A program made the position numbers and the translations under genes. From Anthracocystis setariae (lineage: Eukaryota > Basidiomycota > Ustilaginomycetes > Ustilaginales > Ustilaginaceae): a stretch of 64,000 bases of DNA. This document shows, in pieces, positions 40,208-49,700 of this stretch (the first letter of the stretch is position 1; every line of letters starts with the position of its first letter). The notes beneath the pieces were generated by a model, which did no database searches, had not been told where the DNA came from, and saw only the letters and a program-made list of their open reading frames with translations. The stretch covers positions 434,001 through 498,000 of the forward strand of contig CAKMXJ010000032.1 in the NCBI GenBank assembly GCA_928724745.1. The letters run 5' to 3'.

Positions 40208-41506
40208 TTAGTGCAACGACCACTCTTCACCGTTGAGTTTGATCTCGACTGTCTTTTGGTGGTCCAAACTCCTCCTTCCCGCCTCGAGGATAGCCGTGGT
40301 GAGTACGGTATCCTTGATCGTCGGCAGCACGACATCGTAATCCACCGCGTTCCTCTCACCCCTATTGATCCTGCTACACGCATTGACGAAGTTCTCCAAC
40401 GAGATATAACCGTAACCATGTTGCCCAGCAAAGTAGCCCTCGGCGTCGGGGGTGTATCGCATGTAGAACGGGTTGTAGTCGGTGCAAGCGCCGCCGGTGG
40501 CTGACTGGCTGACGTCCTCCTTGGTGAACTGGTACCCACGACGCGCCTGGTTGATACGAGTCTCACCGTGTGTGCCGACAAAGTGGAAGTGCTGTTCCGA
40601 GTGAACACCGGCACCCTGTGGAGCGGTCCAGGAGGCGGTGAAGATCGCGGTGGCGTTCTTGCCCGCAATGGGGTTGCCTGTGGAGGGGTCGAGGATGGCG
40701 AAATCGACGAGGAGGGTGATGGTGTCTTCGGTGCCTTCGATGCAACCTTTCGAGGTAGCGATGCCTTTGGATCCCGATGCGGTGACGCGCAGAGGGATAG
40801 CACGGTTTTGCACCATCCACAGACAGATGTCGATATGGTGCGAGTTGAGGTAGTAGCTGATATCGCTGTCGCGACCGGCCCAGGCTTTGAACGTGTCGAG
40901 TTGGTTCTTGGGCTGACTCATGTACGAGTAGAAGTAGTTCAAGTCGCCCAATTCGTCCCTAGCCCTCTGCCTAGCATCCGCATATGCTGGGTCGAAACGC
41001 TTGTGGTGCTCGACCATACACAAGACCCCCTCGGCAGCTGCGGCCTTGACGAGCTGCTGGTGGTGTTGGAGTGTCTGCGTTGCCGGTTTGGTGACGAGCA
41101 CGTGGATCTTGCGTTTGATCGCATACATGGCAATGTCAAAGTGCGTCGAGTCCGGTGTGAAGATCGTGATCGCATCTCCGGCTTTGAGACTGTCGATGGC
41201 GTCTTTGTACGCATCGCCATTGCGTACACCGGCGGCAGGGTACGAAGTAAACTCGGTCGACATGTCGCGATACTTGTCCTCGATATTGGTCTTGAAATGA
41301 TTCCTAATCCCAGCAAACTTATCACCATTGGTGCCAACCATCTTGATCTCGGGTGCAATGAGACCACGACGACGCAGGTCGAACATGACCAAACCAACCA
41401 CACCAAGCTTCTTGTCCGACGGCGATGACGAATTGCCTACGAACCCAGTCGTGTATTCGCCCGTTCCAACCGCCAACACCGTGGGAAGACCTTGTGCGTT
41501 CGACAT
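40208..41506 (-). CDS. Gfo/Idh/MocA-family NAD(P)-dependent oxidoreductase
   Basis: 432 residues, one exon. N-terminal nucleotide-binding fold begins LPTVLAVGTGEYTTGFVG, with DAITIFTPDSTHFDIAMYAI and the signature HVLVTKPATQT, where Thr-Lys-Pro replaces the usual Glu-Lys-Pro. The central EHHKRFDPAYADARQRA and SHHIDICLWMV fit the substrate-domain helix and catalytic His-X3-Asp region of sugar and inositol dehydrogenases. The C-terminal part is beta-rich (EDTITLLVDFAIL, GTHGETRINQARRGY). Most relatives oxidise a sugar or cyclitol hydroxyl in the cytosol. The substrate is not predictable. No signal peptide. No metabolic genes are adjacent. Confidence 0.82.
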   Translation of the reverse strand: MSNAQGLPTVLAVGTGEYTTGFVGNSSSPSDKKLGVVGLVMFDLRRRGLIAPEIKMVGTNGDKFAGIRNHFKTNIEDKYRDMSTEFTSYPAAGVRNGDAYKDAIDSLKAGDAITIFTPDSTHFDIAMYAIKRKIHVLVTKPATQTLQHHQQLVKAAAAEGVLCMVEHHKRFDPAYADARQRARDELGDLNYFYSYMSQPKNQLDTFKAWAGRDSDISYYLNSHHIDICLWMVQNRAIPLRVTASGSKGIATSKGCIEGTEDTITLLVDFAILDPSTGNPIAGKNATAIFTASWTAPQGAGVHSEQHFHFVGTHGETRINQARRGYQFTKEDVSQSATGGACTDYNPFYMRYTPDAEGYFAGQHGYGYISLENFVNACSRINRGERNAVDYDVVLPTIKDTVLTTAILEAGRRSLDHQKTVEIKLNGEEWSLH

Positions 41507-42048
41507 TGTGATCGATTTATCTGCGTGTGGGAAGCGGTTGCGGGGGGTGGTGAGTGTGGAAGAGTGTGTGAGAAGGAAGGCTTGGGTATATATGTGTGGT
41601 TGTACGAGGTGGAATTTTGACAGGGCGGGGGAAGGGGATCAACCGTCAACTTGGACTCTCGCAGTTCAGTGCAGTTCTGAACAGTGAAGCCACGCCCACG
41701 TTCAAGATCCCGACCCTTTTTTTTTCCCCACGTCGATCTCGCCTTTGTTCTCTGAAATTACCGATCTCTCCCCCGCGCAATACGCCGAACACCTACAGTC
41801 CAGCATGCAGCCCCACACTCACTCACTCACTCACTCACTAACTCACTCACTGGTCGACACAGCGACCCCCTCCCCCACAGCATCACTCGAGCACAGCACA
41901 ACAACGCATGCTCCACAAACACAAATATCGGCATGGCCCTTCGGATATCTACATAGTCTTCCACTACTGTGCTGTACTATCCTGTCATCATATCTACACT
42001 ATGCTTGGCCGTCTCGACCTCCCAAGTTTCAAGCTCGAGACCACCTCC
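41507..42048. promoter_or_regulatory. Intergenic, oxidoreductase promoter and SAC1 terminator
   Basis: 540 bases between tandem minus-strand genes. Contains a TATATAT stretch at about 41587 and an (ACTC)n microsatellite at 41816-41851. No gene seen. Confidence 0.4.
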
Positions 42049-44040
42049 CTAGTTGGGAATCGTGTACGCCTCGCCTCTTCTGCCAGCATTGTGCAACGCA
42101 GGCGCACCCTTCGCCTTGAACGGATTCACCACACCAGTCCTACCCTTGGCGCCGGACTTGAACCCTGGTCCATCGTAGAAAATCGTTTCGTCCGGCCGGT
42201 TCAACGTCGGCCAAGCCACATAGTCCAACCCTCTACTGACCATAAACTGCGCACTTGCCATCGCGACCACCAACCAAAGCGTGAAGAAGTACACATTCGA
42301 GCCTCCCTTGACCGCCCCAGCTGTGCCCGTCGAAGTGACCGTCGCCACCGCATGCCGGGGCAGCACGAGACTTGCAAACACCATCGTGAGCGAGAACAGC
42401 AAGATCCACGGCATGGCCCTCACCAGCAATGCGCGCTGGTCCGGGTGCGGCAAACCCTTGGAAGGCTCCCATGCTCCCGTGAACAGATCGTACGCATCCT
42501 GTCGTGCGCCGTCAAAGTAGTTGTTCTTGATGTACCTCGTGATCGAGTTGATGCCATCCTGCAAAGCTCCCTCCTTGGACCGCTTGCCCGTTCGCGTAAA
42601 GTCGGTCTTGAGCGCACCGGTCCCACTGTACGCCTTGGAGATCACGTCGGCATGGTCAGCCCAAACGTTGCGGTAGACATGCATGAACTCGCTGTGCGTC
42701 TCCACCTTGTCGCCCTTTTCCAGGATGCCGATCGATCCAAGCTGCTCGTTCAGGATCCATCGAGCAAGCGTACCCTGCACCACGTTGGTCCGGTCCAAGC
42801 AGTCCATGCAATTGGTCCGCACCACCGAGTGTTGCTGGCTGACCACCTTGCCATCGTCGCTAGCAAAGTAGTCGTTGCTCTTGAGTCCCTTGGTCTGTAG
42901 ACGGTCGATGAGGTCCATGACACGCTCGAACTTCATCCCCTTGCATTCGTGGTGGAAGTCGTAGTAGGTGTAGTGCACCTGAGGGTTCTGCAGCTTCTCT
43001 ACGGCACGTTCGTACGCCTCCTTGACAGGTTTCTCGTAGCCCTTTTGGTTGACCAGGTTGACGAGGTAGTTGTCGCCGTAACGAGCGACCTGGTCGTCAA
43101 AGTGCTTGCGCGTAGCTTCGGCGGTGTCGGGCTTGTCCATGATCTGAAGGTCAGGTTTGTAGCGTAGGTTGTTGACTTCGGCCCAGAATACGGGGACGCT
43201 GCCGCGGGTCTGGACGTAACTCTTGCGGATGCTGCCGTTGGCCTTGTTCATGGTGGGACCGCCTTTGGGATTCGTGATGACAAACTGTTCGGTCTCGTTA
43301 AAGTTGGAAACATTGCCGTCGAGATCGATTCCTCGGGAGAAGTAGCGCGTTCCTACGCGGTGACGCGATCGTCGAGCGATGAGACCAAGCACGAATGCAT
43401 GACCGTTGATCTTGACCTCCTTGACCTCCAGGAAACCAAAGACGCAAGGTAGAATGAAGCGGGAAAGGTCGTGACCAATAGACTGGCTAGTCTCGACAAA
43501 CTTGTGCATGAGAAAGCGGTTCCAGAAGAAGCGGTCGTCGGTTCGTTGCCAAAGGGGAGCCGACTTGTTGGAAACACTTGCTTGACGCTGCATGCTGCTG
43601 GTCAGATCGTAATCGTAGCTGAAGTAGAAGGGAGCACTGTAGAGATGCGCCTTGAGCAGTCCGAGGAGCGTTTTCTCCACTGGATGCTTGAGTAGCGAGG
43701 GGTTGGCCTCCTTGTCTAAGGGAAGCACACGGAACTCGGTAGCCATGTAGACGTCGGCACCGGCGATCTCAGCCACCTTCTTCTTGCTGGTAATGACGAC
43801 GAGGAACTCGGAGGTGTGCAGCTTGATGATACCGACGATACCCTGCACTTCCTTGATACTGTCGCCCTTTGGAGCGGTGTTCTCTTTGGAGAGACGGATG
43901 CTGCTGTCATTTCTGTCGATGATCAGCAGCTCGGATGGAGAGCCAGAAGGCTTGGAAGAGGGTTCAAAAACGTAGGCTTCGGAGGAGATATGCATACGGA
44001 AACCAGCCCATAGCTGGGGGACGCCACTGGACGACGACAT
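42049..44040 (-). CDS. SAC1: Phosphoinositide phosphatase Sac1
   Basis: 663 residues, one exon. Sac N-domain: VQGIVGIIKLHTSEFLVVIT, FYFSYDYDLTSSMQR, FFWNRFLMHKFVE, FILPCVFGFLEVKEV, ALIARRSRHRVGTRYFSRGI-type core, and NFNETEQFV. The catalytic Cys-X5-Arg loop is present in RTNCMDCLDRTNVVQ (about residues 410-425). Two hydrophobic segments near the C-terminus (AMPWILLFSLTMVFASLVLP and YFFTLWLVVAMASAQFMV) anchor it in the ER/Golgi membrane, as in yeast Sac1. It dephosphorylates mainly PI4P and also PI3P and PI(3,5)P2. Length, order and active site are all standard, so an active enzyme is expected. Confidence 0.95.
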   Translation of the reverse strand: MSSSSGVPQLWAGFRMHISSEAYVFEPSSKPSGSPSELLIIDRNDSSIRLSKENTAPKGDSIKEVQGIVGIIKLHTSEFLVVITSKKKVAEIAGADVYMATEFRVLPLDKEANPSLLKHPVEKTLLGLLKAHLYSAPFYFSYDYDLTSSMQRQASVSNKSAPLWQRTDDRFFWNRFLMHKFVETSQSIGHDLSRFILPCVFGFLEVKEVKINGHAFVLGLIARRSRHRVGTRYFSRGIDLDGNVSNFNETEQFVITNPKGGPTMNKANGSIRKSYVQTRGSVPVFWAEVNNLRYKPDLQIMDKPDTAEATRKHFDDQVARYGDNYLVNLVNQKGYEKPVKEAYERAVEKLQNPQVHYTYYDFHHECKGMKFERVMDLIDRLQTKGLKSNDYFASDDGKVVSQQHSVVRTNCMDCLDRTNVVQGTLARWILNEQLGSIGILEKGDKVETHSEFMHVYRNVWADHADVISKAYSGTGALKTDFTRTGKRSKEGALQDGINSITRYIKNNYFDGARQDAYDLFTGAWEPSKGLPHPDQRALLVRAMPWILLFSLTMVFASLVLPRHAVATVTSTGTAGAVKGGSNVYFFTLWLVVAMASAQFMVSRGLDYVAWPTLNRPDETIFYDGPGFKSGAKGRTGVVNPFKAKGAPALHNAGRRGEAYTIPN

Positions 44041-44666
44041 GATGAAAGCGTGTAAAGACGGGGTGTGGGTGATGGGAGTGACGAACGAACGAACGAACGA
44101 GGGCGTGCGATGAGAAGAAAGGTGTTGACGTGGGCAAAGTGTGAGAGCAGCCTTGTTTCAGGAGCGGCAGACGCAGACAGCACGCAACCGCGCATCATCC
44201 ATGATGTGGAGCACAGTCCATCTGAAAATGCGGCGTGAAACAGACAGCCGAGCGGCTCTTCTGCCATCGCTGTTTTTGGCTTTCAATCGGGCATATTCCT
44301 CATTGATTCATTGATTTGGCCCGATCCGATCCTGACCTGGACTGGGAGGGGGGCTGCTCTGTAGGCAGACGATTCAGGGTCTCGAATGCCTTTGATTCAC
44401 AATCCCAACAGATCGGATGGGCTGTGTCTTTATCAGCTTCCGACACCTTGGACATCCCCCTGCACACAAACGTCAAGACTTGAAAGGTTTTGCATATCGC
44501 AGCCTGGCTACATGTACAAAGATAGAGATGGCAAAAGTAGAGTGCCTGGCAATTTGATCGAATCATGCTAGATCAGCGTACCATTTTGGGGCAAGTGAAA
44601 AGCGATCCGGCGGTCGTTTACGCTGGAATCGTCGCACTGACGGCTTGCAGGTGGGATAAAGAGCGC
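44041..44666. promoter_or_regulatory. Intergenic, SAC1 promoter and eIF3f terminator
   Basis: About 630 bases between tandem minus-strand genes, with a short (ACGA)n run at 44081-44100 close to the SAC1 start codon. No gene supported. Confidence 0.35.
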
Positions 44667-45572
44667 TTAGGTGAGGAGGGTGAGACGAGACGAAACCTCG
44701 GCCTGGGCGCGAACAACGTTGGCAAGGTAGGAGACCATGAGCACATCTTGGAGGTGAGCGTTGAAGAGCGTTTCGAGCTTGTTGTCGTCCATGCCGGCGG
44801 GAACGACGCTGATGGTGTCGTTGAGGAATCGACCGACCGCCTTGTCGCCCTCCTTCTCTCCGGAGATGACGGCGCGAACGTATGTGAGGACGCGGTCAAG
44901 CTGGGCCTGAACCTGCTTGAGGCTGACAGCGAGAGCGTCAAGGTCGCTCAAGGGCGACGAAACATTCTGAGAGGCAAGCAGCGAAAGCGAAGAGTGCTCT
45001 GGTGTCGAGTGAAGCAGGTTGGTGGGCAATGGAAGGAAGACGCAGTTCTCGGCCTTGGGGGTGGCGCCCAACGGTGACGAAATGTACGACTTGATGCCGA
45101 GACCGGAGGCTTTGGAACCGTCGATCGAGGTGTCCATGGTGAGGTGGACCGCCTGGTGAGGCGCCGTCTCTCGCGAGTAAAAGTCTTGAATCAGAGCGCT
45201 GTAGGTGTTGAGTTCTGGCGAGGTAGCGTACCAACCAACAATGACCTCATCCGGTCGCACCTTCTGGCAAAGCTCGTACATGTTTCGGTGGTACTCCATG
45301 TCAACCTGAACCTGACCCTCCTCCTCGTCTTCCAAATGGGGGACCGCAAAGCAGTTCTTGATCTCGATCTCGGACTCGGTGCGCGTTCCGAGCAAGGTAC
45401 CGATCACACGGTTCTGTCCATCGTTGCGGCGGAGGTAGTGGTCGAGGATGGAGAAAAGAGCGACAGGGTGAACGTTGACGGCGGTGACGGAGCGCGAGTG
45501 CATGACACCCGTACCAGTGGAGGCCGGGAAGTCAATGTGAAGAGCAGAGGACGAGGATTCAGCAAGAGACAT
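44667..45572 (-). CDS. Translation initiation factor eIF3 subunit f (MPN domain)
   Basis: 301 residues, one exon. The MPN domain covers about residues 25-165: VNVHPVALFSILDHYLRRND, NRVIGTLLGTR, VQVDMEYHRNMYEL, RPDEVIVGWYATSPELNTYS, and FYSRETAPHQAVHLTMDTSI. The JAMM zinc residues of active deubiquitinases are not in the canonical arrangement, as expected for eIF3f. The C-terminal helical part has SDLDALAVSLKQVQAQLDRV, VGRFLNDTISVVP and LMVSYLANVVRAQAEVSSRL, all typical of eIF3f. It is a component of the eIF3 complex on the 40S subunit in the cytoplasm. Start codon lies in conserved context; divergent from SPT6 across a 1.1-kb gap. Confidence 0.93.
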   Translation of the reverse strand: MSLAESSSSALHIDFPASTGTGVMHSRSVTAVNVHPVALFSILDHYLRRNDGQNRVIGTLLGTRTESEIEIKNCFAVPHLEDEEEGQVQVDMEYHRNMYELCQKVRPDEVIVGWYATSPELNTYSALIQDFYSRETAPHQAVHLTMDTSIDGSKASGLGIKSYISSPLGATPKAENCVFLPLPTNLLHSTPEHSSLSLLASQNVSSPLSDLDALAVSLKQVQAQLDRVLTYVRAVISGEKEGDKAVGRFLNDTISVVPAGMDDNKLETLFNAHLQDVLMVSYLANVVRAQAEVSSRLTLLT

Positions 45573-46707
45573 GATGGCGGATTCAATGCTGATTGTATCG
45601 ATGATGAGAAGTGTTGGAGAGATGGGTGTGTTGGATGCGGGAAACTCCGAGCGTGACGAGCCGGGTATCGACGGTAGACGATGCGGAAAGGGATGCAGAG
45701 GTAAGTCGGAGCGTTGTTTGAAGCCAGAACGGAGTCAAGACGTTTGGCAGCGGGATGGTGTTGAGGTGATGAGAAGAGAATCGATGATCTCGAGATTTGG
45801 TTTCGCTGCAGAGCTTGCTTTGCGCTGTGCTGTGCTGTGCTGTGCTGTGCTGTGTTGTGCTGCCAACGTTCTGCTTGTCAGTTGAAGCACTCGAATCAGA
45901 AGAAAGCTGCAATGCGCTGTGGCAGGCAGGCAGGCAGGCAGGCAGGTAGGGATATAGGCAGGCCGACGGCTGTCTTTGGCTCGACCCTTTGATGATTTCT
46001 TCTTTTTCTTTCTTGAAAACGAAGCACAGCAGCGAGCCACGAAACAAAAAAAAAAAAAAAGAAAAAAGAAAAGAAAAAAAAAATCCGCAATTCTTCTGGT
46101 TCTGGTTCAACTTGTATTGATGCATTTCAAGCATCTGCGCGTTACAGCAATACAAAACATTAACGTGGTTATAGTTGGCTGTGGATTGGGTTGTATTCAA
46201 GTTGGCTTCTTTTGGCCAAGCTGAGCGCGACAAGACTGCCAAATTTATCTAAAATGATTCGAATTGCAATGTTAGTTGGTTGCCGAGGACTGAGTTGATC
46301 TGATCGAGAGTACAGTAGTGTGCGTTGTACGTTGTGCGTTGTGCGTTGTGCGTTGAGGTTTCGGGTGGTCGTGCGCTCTTGTTACATTCCATCTCACACT
46401 TTCCGCTTAAGCCTTGCCTTGTTTCTTCCTTTCTTCTCTACCTCCAACCATTTCAGGTCAACGCTTTCGACCTCTTCTCACAACCCCAAAATAGATCACC
46501 ATCTGGCTCACCTCAGCTGAGGTTGATGGACTTGTTGATCGCCTAACCACTTCCAGAACCCGAGATCTTGCTGGTCTCGAGTTGCGGTGCAGCTACTTTC
46601 AGCCTACGTCGCCGCACTGAGCTTTGCATCACCACTCGACCATCCCTTCTCCCATCTCCCAAGCCAACTCTCCGACCCAGCGCCGTGTCGCAGCACCATT
46701 CCACAGC
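45573..46707. promoter_or_regulatory. Divergent intergenic region eIF3f / SPT6, rich in simple repeats
   Basis: 1.1 kb with no supportable gene. It holds (GCTGT)n at 45822-45862, (GGCA)n at 45921-45946, an interrupted poly(A) at 46046-46083, and five tandem heptamers at 46321-46355 (TGCGTTG, the second copy TACGTTG), preceded by TACAGTA at 46311. Both promoters are presumed here. Confidence 0.5.
46321..46355 (+). repeat. Heptamer tandem repeat, TGCGTTG x5
   Basis: Five consecutive 7-base copies, four identical and one with a single G-to-A change, about 350 bases upstream of the SPT6 start. Confidence 0.85.
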
Positions 46708-49700
46708 ATGGCTGACCAAGAGAGGGTTCCCGCCCCTTACTTTCCGGATGACGAGCAAGGAGAGCAGTCAGATGAAGGCGAGGGAGTCGACCTCATAAAG
46801 TCAGATGGCAACCTTGTCGGTTCTGGAGGCGAAGACAGCAGTGACGAAGAAGACGACGATGATCCAGAGGAAGCTCGACGTATCGCAGAGGGATTCATCG
46901 CTGAGGACGACGAAGAGGACGACCAAGACGAAGAGGCACGCAGAGAACGCAGGAGGCGCAGGAAGAAAAAGAGAAAGCAAAATGAGCAAGACTTCGAGGT
47001 CGACGAGGATGATCTCGAGCTGCTCGCCGAAAACACCGGACAAGGCCGAAAAGGCGCCGGTCGACTCAAACGTTTCCGACGCGGCTCCGCCTCTCCACCT
47101 GCCGATGACGAGGCCGCTGCCAGGCAAAAGACCCTGGATCAGATCTTCGAGGATGACGACGACGATGAAGACGAAGACATCCGCTCAGGTCGTCGCGGAG
47201 TCAACTACGATGACGACGACGACGACCTGCCATCGGTTGGCCAAGCTTTGCGTGCCGGTGTTGCTCGCAAACAGCGCGAAGCTGTCGGTGGCTACGAGGA
47301 CGACGGTCTCGACGACTTTATCGAGGAAGACGAGGACGACGAAGAGATGCAGGGTCTCGACGAGGACGAGCGCGAGGCCAGGCGCCAAGAAAGGAGGGAA
47401 GAAAAGCGCAGGGCACGTATGTCCGGATCCGCAGCTGATCCAGCCAAGGCCGGTATCGACCGCGAAGCCTGGGATGAAATCCACGAGATCTTCGGAAACG
47501 GTGAAGACTACTTCTGGGCGCTCGAGGACGAAGACGACGATGCCTTCGAGGAAGAAAAGAAGAACAAGATGGAGTACAAGGACATCTTTGAACCCGCACA
47601 GATTGCAGAGCGCATGTTGACCGAGGAGGACGAGCGCATCAAGCGTGTCGACATCCCAGAACGTCTCCAACTCGCTTGCCCCGGCGAAGAAGGTCTCAGG
47701 CTGCTCGAACGCAAGCTCAGCGATGCAGAGTTGTTCGAAGCCGCCAAATGGGCCTCGACCCGCATCTCCACCAGGACATCCGCCGAATTCCTCGACGACG
47801 CCGGTCTCTTCTTCCGCTTCCGCTCCGAATTCCTCAACGCCGTCCAGCTCATGCTCGCTTCCATGCTCAACGACTTGCTCGAAGTGCCCTTCCTCTTCCA
47901 GCACCGATTCGACGATCTCGAGCACGTCTTCCAGGACGAGATCGAACGACGCCTCCGCAGCATCGACCTGCTCACTCGCAGAGAGCTCTACACACTCAGT
48001 GGCCTTGGTCTCAAGTTCAAGACGTTGCTCGTACGCAAGGACCAGCTGCGCGCCACTTTCAACAAGATCCACGTCGATATCAAGCCTGAAAAAGTCGAAC
48101 CTGGCGAGGACGCCCTCACTAGCCAAGTTCCCCCCGTAGACGAGGCTCAAGTTAGCCAGCAGGAATCTTCGCGCAAACTCAGGGCTAACTTTGAGGACAT
48201 GCTTGCCCAAGCGTCGAGTCTCGAGGAGATCTCGGATATCACCGAGTGGCTCACGCTCCATTATGGTCAGAAGATGCGCGATGCACAAGCGCTCGCCGCG
48301 AGAACGGACGAGGCGGCAGAAGACATGGAGGCACTCACGATCAATGGCGAGCCTATCCTCAGCGCCACTCCTGGATTCAAGAAGCCCAGTCTGGTGGGTC
48401 AATACGAACGCACCAAGAACACGGTCCTCTCGGAGCTCGCAAAGAAGTTCGGCATCTCGGCCGACGAGCTCGCCGCCAACATCTCGAGCTCTTCGCGCCA
48501 ATACTCGCCTCGCGACCCCGAACACGATCCTTTCAAGTTCGCCGAGCAGTTCACCGGCGCTGCTTGGGGTGCACAGTCGCCAGAGATCGCGCTTGCCAAG
48601 GCCAAGATGCTGCTCAGCCAGGAGATCGGCAAGGACCCCATCCTCAAGCGAGAGATGCGTCAGCTGCTCAAGGATGCCGCCGAGATCAACGTGGAGCCAA
48701 CCGAGCGTGGCATGACCGTCATCGACGACCAACATCCCTACGCCAATTTCAAGTTCATCCTCAACAAGCCAGCTCGACTCGTGCCCCAGCAACCAGCACA
48801 GTACCTGCAGATGCTCCAGGCCGAGGACGAGCTGCTCATCAAGCTCGACATCGGGCTTAAGGAGGTTGTTCTGGCTCGTTTCGAGAATCGCCTCTACACC
48901 AACTACGCCAGTGAAGGTGTGGGTGACGTCAGCAAGGCATGGAACGAACAGAGGCGCGAAGTGATCAAAGAAGCGCTCAAGTCGCATCTGGTTCCGCAGG
49001 GCCAACTTTGGCTCAAGGAATGGCTTCGTGAGGAGTCGCGAGAAACTCTGCTCCGCCACTGCGACGTGCTGATGACCAAGCGGGTTCAGGATGGTCCTTT
49101 CATTTCGCGAAGTATGATCGCCAGAAACCATGACCCCAAGATCGAGGAAGAGGAGCGGACTCCGCGTGTGCTCGCCGTCTCCCACGGTGGCGGCGACCCC
49201 AAGAAGGATGTCGTCCAAGCTGTCTATCTCGACGAGCGAGGTCGCTTCCGTGAACATGCCACTTTCGACGATTTGCGTCCCCTTACCGCACGACAGATTC
49301 AGGAGCGTGACCTCGAGATGGAGCGTTCCCGAGGCAAGGCCGAATTCGTCGACCACCGCGCCGACTTTGTCAAACTCCTCAAGAGCCGTCGACCCGATGT
49401 CGTGATCGTCAGCGGATGGAGTGTCCGTACTGCCGAGCTCAAGAAGAACGTCAAAGATCTGGTTGACATGGCGCACCAGGAGATCTGCGACGAGGATGTG
49501 CTCGAGGAACAGTTGGAACGCGATCAGGCTCTGATCGACGTTGCCACGTGTCACGACGATGTCGCGCGCATTTACCAGCACAGCACGCGCGCCGCCGAAG
49601 AGTTCCCCGAGCTCGGCGAGCTGGGTCGCTACTGCCTTGCGTTGGCGCGATATGCGCAATCGCCCGTCAACGAGTTCGCCGCACTTGGCGGTGACTTGAC

